From the NCBI RefSeq assembly GCF_030247195.1, contig NC_080670.1:43323524-43387523 (forward strand): a DNA stretch of 64,000 bases. The letters are read 5' to 3'. The translations under genes and the position numbers were made by a program. Positions 58,403-64,000 of the stretch are shown in pieces. Source of the stretch: Topomyia yanbarensis (Eukaryota; Arthropoda; Insecta; Diptera; Culicidae). How positions within the stretch are numbered: position 1 is the stretch's first letter; every line of letters starts with the position of its first letter. The notes beneath the pieces were generated by a model. That model was given only the letters and a program-made list of their open reading frames with translations. It had not been told where the DNA came from and searched no databases.

Positions 58403-59304
58403 GATGTGCTAATTTGATTCGCTGCGAAGTTAAGGTCGGCCTAGGGAAGCTTAGCACAGGAAAGCCGATCCCACTTGGATACCTACAAACCGTCCGGGCG
58501 CATCGTTGGCCGTGTCGGGGTTTGAAGAAGATTTTTGTTTTGTGAGGTCGTGTATTGCCGGCGATATCGGCCGGTTTCAGGTTCAAGTCGTGCAAGGCAA
58601 GTTCGTTCTTCTCTTGGATTTAAAGCGCAATCATTTTTACTAGCCTTGGCACGACTTTGTTGCAGCCATGTTGTTAAACGCGGCTAATTGATCAGGTTTT
58701 GAAGGCAGTGTAACGTTGCAGGTAATGGTTTCTGGTTTTTGTTATGTTTTTAAAGGTTTCCGAATTTTAGAAAGTCCCAATGGAAATAAATTTAATTATT
58801 TTATTTTATAAGATTTGTTACTATGTTTTATAAGATTTGCACACTACTTTTTGTTAATCGTAATTTCATACTATTACAATGTAACCGCAAATAAATTTTA
58901 AGAACTTTGCAGCTCCGTTTACTGTTAATTAGATCCTACTTTCACCCTGTTTCTAATATCACTCTCCCCATTTCAAGCCGTTATTAATTAAGTATCTTCG
59001 ACGACGTTTTTCAACGAATCGTGTTATAAAATATTTTTGGTGATAAATTCTTCTAAAATTAAATACTGAGAATTGACCCTTCGAGAAAAAAAATGGAGAC
59101 TCTCTGTCTTCAGCAAAGTTTGTTGTATTATTTGGAACGACTTTGCTGAAGACGTGAAAGACACAATACGCCTAGCATACTCCGATTGCTGACATATTTA
59201 GTCCCTTTTAGTCTTCGTCACGGTGCAACATAGACTGAACTTAGGGTCTCTTGTTCTTGATGCCGTACACGAAATGCGACAGAAACCCAATCGATCAATT
59301 CGTA
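58403..59304. other. No gene recognised
   Basis: GC-richer to about 58600, then AT-rich; nothing recognised. Confidence 0.4.
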
Positions 59305-61915
59305 GCTGACGAATTTCGCGCTAAATCGTGTTCAGAGTTCGCAGCACCCTTTCAGATTTTAATTGAACTTTCTTTACATGAGAATTTTGTCACAAAAAAC
59401 CATTTTTCATACTTTGTTTTTTCAAAAATGATCTAGACTGTTTTTTGAAAAGGGTCAAACTTTTTTTGCCAATTTAATTCAAGCGGCTATAGTCTAAAAA
59501 TGACAAATCCTACAAAAAAGTGTTGTAGGAATGATTTGCACAAAATTAGTTAACTTTGTGAATAAAAATATTGAAAAATTCTTCATCGACTCCTACTCTG
59601 AAAAAAATCGATTTTAAAAATTTAAAGTCGATTTACAAAAAAACCCATCTTTGATTTGGATGAAATTTTGTTCCAAGGTAGGTAATTATGTTCCCTACCT
59701 ACCGTCGAAAATTCAACTTTCCTTGTCCAAACTGAATTATTTTTTTCAGTGTATTTTTATCGAAAACTAAACCAATGAAAGTCATAATCATCTCAGAATC
59801 CAATTTTTGAACTGCTAGTTGTCTGAGACACGCAAAAAGTATCAGTTACGAATTTGGTATTTAAATGAGGGCAAAGATAATCCATTTAACATCGATATAT
59901 ACGAGATTTAACTAAATATCACTTGGCAGTGTACGAAGAAGTATCTTGTCTATGTACCCGCCTGGGAAGTAGAGATTGATGGTGTAGGGGCCTTAATTGT
60001 GAAGTATGGGGTTCGCTCCTTCAAGAACCCTTTGCTTCGGTCAGTGAAAATTCTGGTTCGCCATCCTATAAATTTCCGAAAGAGGAAAATCAGTTTTCTC
60101 TGCTAAGCTTCCTCGTAAAGGCTTGAGAGTGTCCTTTGAAGGGTGCTGTTATAAAACCGAAGTAAGTGGGTCCTGGTCTCGGTAATCTTAGAAACTCGCA
60201 GGAATTTCTACATGGTACATCAAAAACCCCAAGTGTCCCTATGTTTCAGTCCCTACATTTTCCCTCAGATTTTACACAATGCATTAGCTCTATGATTAAA
60301 GGTCAGACGAAACGAGCGACCGACGCGATCAACCGTGAACAGTCTCCTACTTTGTGGTGGGCAGAGGTTGCTTAGAATTATACGCGAAAGGGACTTTTGA
60401 ACGACGGATCGCCCGATTTTTTCCCAATATACGCGACGCTACAAATGCAAATGAAAAACTTGATGAAGGCTGGAAAACGCGATTATTGGCACTGGTCCGT
60501 CAACGGATTAACGGACAGATCATCAAAGAAACGGTGTTTCGTCTGATGGCTAGGGCCTACGTTGTGTATTCGATTCATCCTGTGATTGGAATACACGGAA
60601 CGTTTGTCATATGATTACAGCTATGCATCGCTTTTATGCTAATTATTATGACAGTAGTGTTGAGGGCAATCATAAAAGAGGCTGTGCTGCTAACATTCTC
60701 CCCACAAAATTGATGGTTTTATATTTACCTATCAACGACCATGCCCACATCGTTACAGTTACAGGAGGCTCTCAATTTGATGGAGCATGGAAAGCACTCT
60801 TTGTATTTCCCGGGGAAAACATGGCAGTTTTTGAGTACTTTAGCTGAATAATCATAGCAGATAACCTTAGTTTGAATTCTTTCGAAGTGCTCCATTCCGG
60901 GTAATGAGAAGGTAGACACTTGGATTAGTATGATAATGAGAACGTGGACATTTAGGCATTAGAAGGTGATATTTATGAATGATCGCGTAGCTTCAACGAG
61001 TTTTTAAATATTTCTTCTCAGAGGACACTCGAAATTTGGCAAATTTCGTGGAGCGATGGAAGTTTAGGAATCCCAAAGGTATCAAAAAACCTTGGTCCAG
61101 GAGAATGGATGAGGGTCATGACTTCATTCGGGTGATATCTCGGGTCATGTACAATCATTATACGTAGAAGGCCCATTGGCGTATTGAGATCGTGGAGACC
61201 GGTCTCTGCACTTGTGGTGGCGGTTATCGCGATATTAAACATGTTGTCTGGTCGTGCGCTAAGTATTGTAGTACCAGATCTCCGTTAAACGAATCCCTTC
61301 GGCCTCGTCCAAGTCCAGTCTATACCAAATTCGTTTCTGAAACTTTTTGCATGTATCAGGCAACTATCAGGTGGGAAATTGGATTCTGAGATGGTTATGA
61401 CTTTCATTAGTTCAGTTTTCGATAAAAATATGCTGAAAAAAAATCAGTTTGGACAACGAAAAGTTTTTTTTTCAAATAACTTTTTTTCCTTAAAGTGCCT
61501 AAGTTGAATTTTGACGGTAGGTAGGGAACATAATTACCTATCTTCGAACAAAATTTCATCCAAATCAAAGATGCGAGTTTTTTGCAAATTAACTTTAAAT
61601 TTTTTAAAGCGATTTTTTCAGTGTAGGAGTCGATGAAGTATTTTTTTAAATATTTTTATTCATAAATTTGACTAATTTTGTGAAAATCACTCCTACAACA
61701 TTTTTTGTAGGATTTGTCATTTTTAGACTATAGCCATTTGAAAAAAAAAATGGTAAAAAAAGTTTGACCCTTTTCAAAAGTAAGTCTAGATCATTTTTGG
61801 AAAAACAAAGTATGCAAAGTGGCTTTTTGTGACAAAGTTCTCATGTACAGAAAGATTCGACAAAATCTGAGAGGGTGCTGGCTTTTTTCGAGTTGGCGCG
61901 AAATTCGTCAGCTGA
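59305..61915. mobile_element. 2.6-kb foldback element with ~590-bp arms
   Basis: Left arm (about 59305-59866) and right arm (about 61321-61915) are inverted copies. Matching blocks: AGCTGACGAATTTCGCGC, AAAAATGATCTAGACT, AAAAGGGTCAAACTTTTTTT, CTATAGTCTAAAAATGACA, TTCATCGACTCCTAC, TTTGATTTGGATGAAATTTT, AATTATGTTCCCTACCTACC and ACGAATTTGGTAT. Arms show some divergence. The 1.45-kb centre holds a decayed non-LTR ORF2. Confidence 0.88.
60330..61320 (+). pseudogene. Decayed non-LTR ORF2 fragments (I/LOA/Jockey-like)
   Basis: Two recognisable pieces on the plus strand. Near 60450-60530 one frame gives AGKRDYWHWSVNGLT, resembling the KRxYWxxFVxGL linker between endonuclease and RT. At about 61030-61318 another gives DFIRVISRVMYNHYT, a stop, then ETGLCTCGGGYRDIKHVVWS and C, the C-terminal Cys-His segment that follows RT/RNase H in many mosquito elements. 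The RT core between them is missing. It ends at the inner edge of the right foldback arm. Confidence 0.7.
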
Positions 61916-62879
61916 GATATCTTAACGGCATTTAGGCGGATTTGGTCCAGAAAGAGAGAGACAATCGACTGATATCGACTAGAGTTACTATATTTAGAGT
62001 TAGGCGGGCACGAAAGCCGGAAAACTGGCAGCTCTTATTCGATGAAGAAAATACTGGCGTCCCATGCAAATTTTCAAGCTTAAGCTTCAAAATTTCATTG
62101 TCGGCGTGAGTAAGAAATTTACATTTACGAATAGAAAAACCAATTCGAAGATGTTTTCATACTTGCTCGAATATCCGTTGGTGTCACAGATTTTTTTTTG
62201 TTCTTTTCGTTCCTCTGCACTTGATAACACAAGGAAAGAGTAAAATAATTATGACCATAATCACAATACCTTTTCCATAGAGATGTAAGAATATGTTATG
62301 TGACGCCATGCTCGATTGGCTTCGGCATTTGACAATGTCATGTTCAATTAACTCCGCTTAGTGTCTCCGCCTAACTATGAATATTTTAACTAAAATATCA
62401 ACCTCCCAGCAGACCATTTTGGCCGCACACAAAGTTTTAACTTTTTACCACACACAGATGCTGTTAGTTGACACGAACACCACTGAAGCTATGATGTTAT
62501 TCAAGAATCGCTTCACTTCAATCGGAAACAATGAAAAGAGAGCACGTTTCGCGCGATCCATCGATTTACCCCAGCTTCATTTGGGAAGTGTTTTGTCCGC
62601 TGTGTGTGCGTGTGCGGACAAAAACAATCAATTTTCAGTTAACAACAAACGTTTCGGACACGTTACCACACTGCGGGGACGATTGCTTTTTTTAGGCTGC
62701 TTCGGGATCGTGCCTCTAAGTCCAGTCGCAGCAGAGCGTAGCGGCCCGTCACTATTGTTACCGACGAGGTGCGTAAACAAAAATATATCGCGTTTCTCTG
62801 GTCGTCGTCTCCCATAACCTAAACCAATATTTATAGCACCCAACAACAGAACACCTACAACTCACCTGCGCTGTCAAAT
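61916..62879. other. No gene recognised
   Basis: A 146-codon plus frame at 62377-62817 shows no domain I recognise; it may be chance. Confidence 0.3.
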
Positions 62880-63320
62880 CAATTTCACTTCGTTTGTGTC
62901 GAAAGTGTACGAAAGCTGCGGCTTGCTATGGTCGTTTGTATAGTTGCAGAATATGGTGCGCGTGCAGTGCGTTTAGAATTAGAATGGTTTGTGTCAATTC
63001 TGCTCTGTTCCCAGGGCGAAATTGGCTGGACGTGATGTGCCTCCACGTATTTGGATGCAGAACATTCCTGTATAGTAGTAGGTTGCGACAGCGATTTGGG
63101 GAGGGGAAATGTGCGTGAAATTGCGACACGTGATTGCGTTTCTGGTCGGTGTCTCTGTGGTGATTCCTTTTCATTGCTCTTCCACCGCCCGGTACCGACC
63201 AGCAGTAGGCCGTTCACGGGGATGCTCTAGGGTCTGGTTCGGAGCAAACCGTTCGCCTCGTTTGGATTGCAATAGCGGATCGGATCTACGATTATGGGCC
63301 GAATGATGGTAAGTGATGAT
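62880..63320 (+). other. GC-richer patch ending in a consensus splice donor
   Basis: Higher GC than the flanks. A short frame at 63109-63306 starts with a hydrophobic stretch (VIAFLVGVSVVIPF), and the patch ends with ATGATG directly before GTAAGTGATG (GT at 63310). It could be a 5' untranslated or first exon of a host gene running out of the window; no homology is recognised. Confidence 0.25.
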
Positions 63321-64000
63321 GGAATCGGGTCATTTAGGTCTGGTTTTCGAGGATATTTAGCTTAGATAAGACTTACGTGAGGTGGATTTTTGAATAGGCG
63401 TATATTTACGGTTGATGTGTTAAAATTGTCTGTTATAGACCGTAGTCCCGTACGGTGAAAGAGAAAGTAAACTGTTATGAGTGAAATCAAAATAAATGCA
63501 ATGGGATGTAAGGAGTTCAAATTAAATTATACTGGACTGTCTTTCCCAATCGATTTATTTAATTTTAATTTTATGGCGTTGTTTTAGTCACTTGTTTTAG
63601 TTTTAGTCACTTGATTTTAGATGTTCATTGAAAAAGAAAGTGTTGTGCATGGATATGATACCCATTATAGGGACTAAACATTTGTGATGCATTTAAAAAA
63701 ATAACGAAATTAAATGGATTTACTATTCATCAAAATAAAAAATTAAAATGAATTTTGTGTTGCGTTTAAGACGTCAAAGCCCTGCATGAAACTAGTTCTA
63801 TTTTCCCACAAAGCATCGAACGAAGTAGACTAGCGAAAGTCGTTTGTAGAACATATTTTTCGGCGAGGGAGTGCAAAGATGATGCATAAACGGAAATGAA
63901 ATATATTTCATCAAATTGGATGCAACTTTGTTATACATTCCTAGAGTGATATGCTTCTAATACCCATTAAAACATAATCTTATATCTGCTTTTAACCACT
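63321..64000. other. No gene recognised
   Basis: AT-rich. GAAAGAGAAAGTAAAC near 63460 is the same 16-mer found inside the GAGAAAATTT MITE copies, so a fragment of that family may be present. Confidence 0.4.

Overview
The window reads as repeat-dense intergenic DNA from an insect, most likely a culicine mosquito. The reasons are the AT-rich background, APE-type and R1-type non-LTR retrotransposons, a BEL/Pao LTR element, many short TIR elements (MITEs) and foldback elements nested in one another, and a 61-bp insect-sized intron. The species call is inference; I found no host gene I can name. Every long reading frame that can be explained belongs to a transposable element, and nearly all are broken.

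Layout. 1-3.0 kb: partial APE-type non-LTR retrotransposon (minus strand) and a gag-like ORF1 fragment. 4.6-7.6 kb: two copies of one long dispersed repeat, the second carrying a 939-bp TATG microsatellite. 9.0-9.4 kb: TA-flanked MITE with a 33-bp minisatellite. 13.45-15.63 kb: 1091-bp tandem duplication with one visible difference. 18.2-24.2 kb: cluster of foldback, hAT-type and other MITEs, including a MITE that received two further ~710-bp insertions, whose empty counterpart lies at 41.6 kb. 28.6-34.55 kb: complete pogo/Tigger-like DNA transposon (TIRs, TA target duplication, psq-type HTH, intron, DDD transposase) interrupted by a 5'-truncated R1-clade retrotransposon, which makes an accidental in-frame 1154-codon chimera. 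36.25-40.4 kb: nearly full-length CR1/L2-like element with a PHD-finger ORF1 and an EN-RT ORF2, both mutated. 40.68 kb: TA microsatellite. 41.6-43.1 kb: three MITEs. 48.8-51.95 kb: 3' part of a BEL/Pao element with a putative LTR. 51.96-56.7 kb: nested foldback elements and a piggyBac-like end. 59.3-61.9 kb: 2.6-kb foldback with ~590-bp arms enclosing a decayed non-LTR ORF2.

How it fits together: these are layers of insertion rather than a cooperating gene set. Target-site duplications can be read directly for several elements (TA, TT, CG, 8-bp hAT and 11-12-bp types), so relative order can be inferred. Coordinates of TIR elements with visible target duplications are base-exact; boundaries of decayed elements are approximate.
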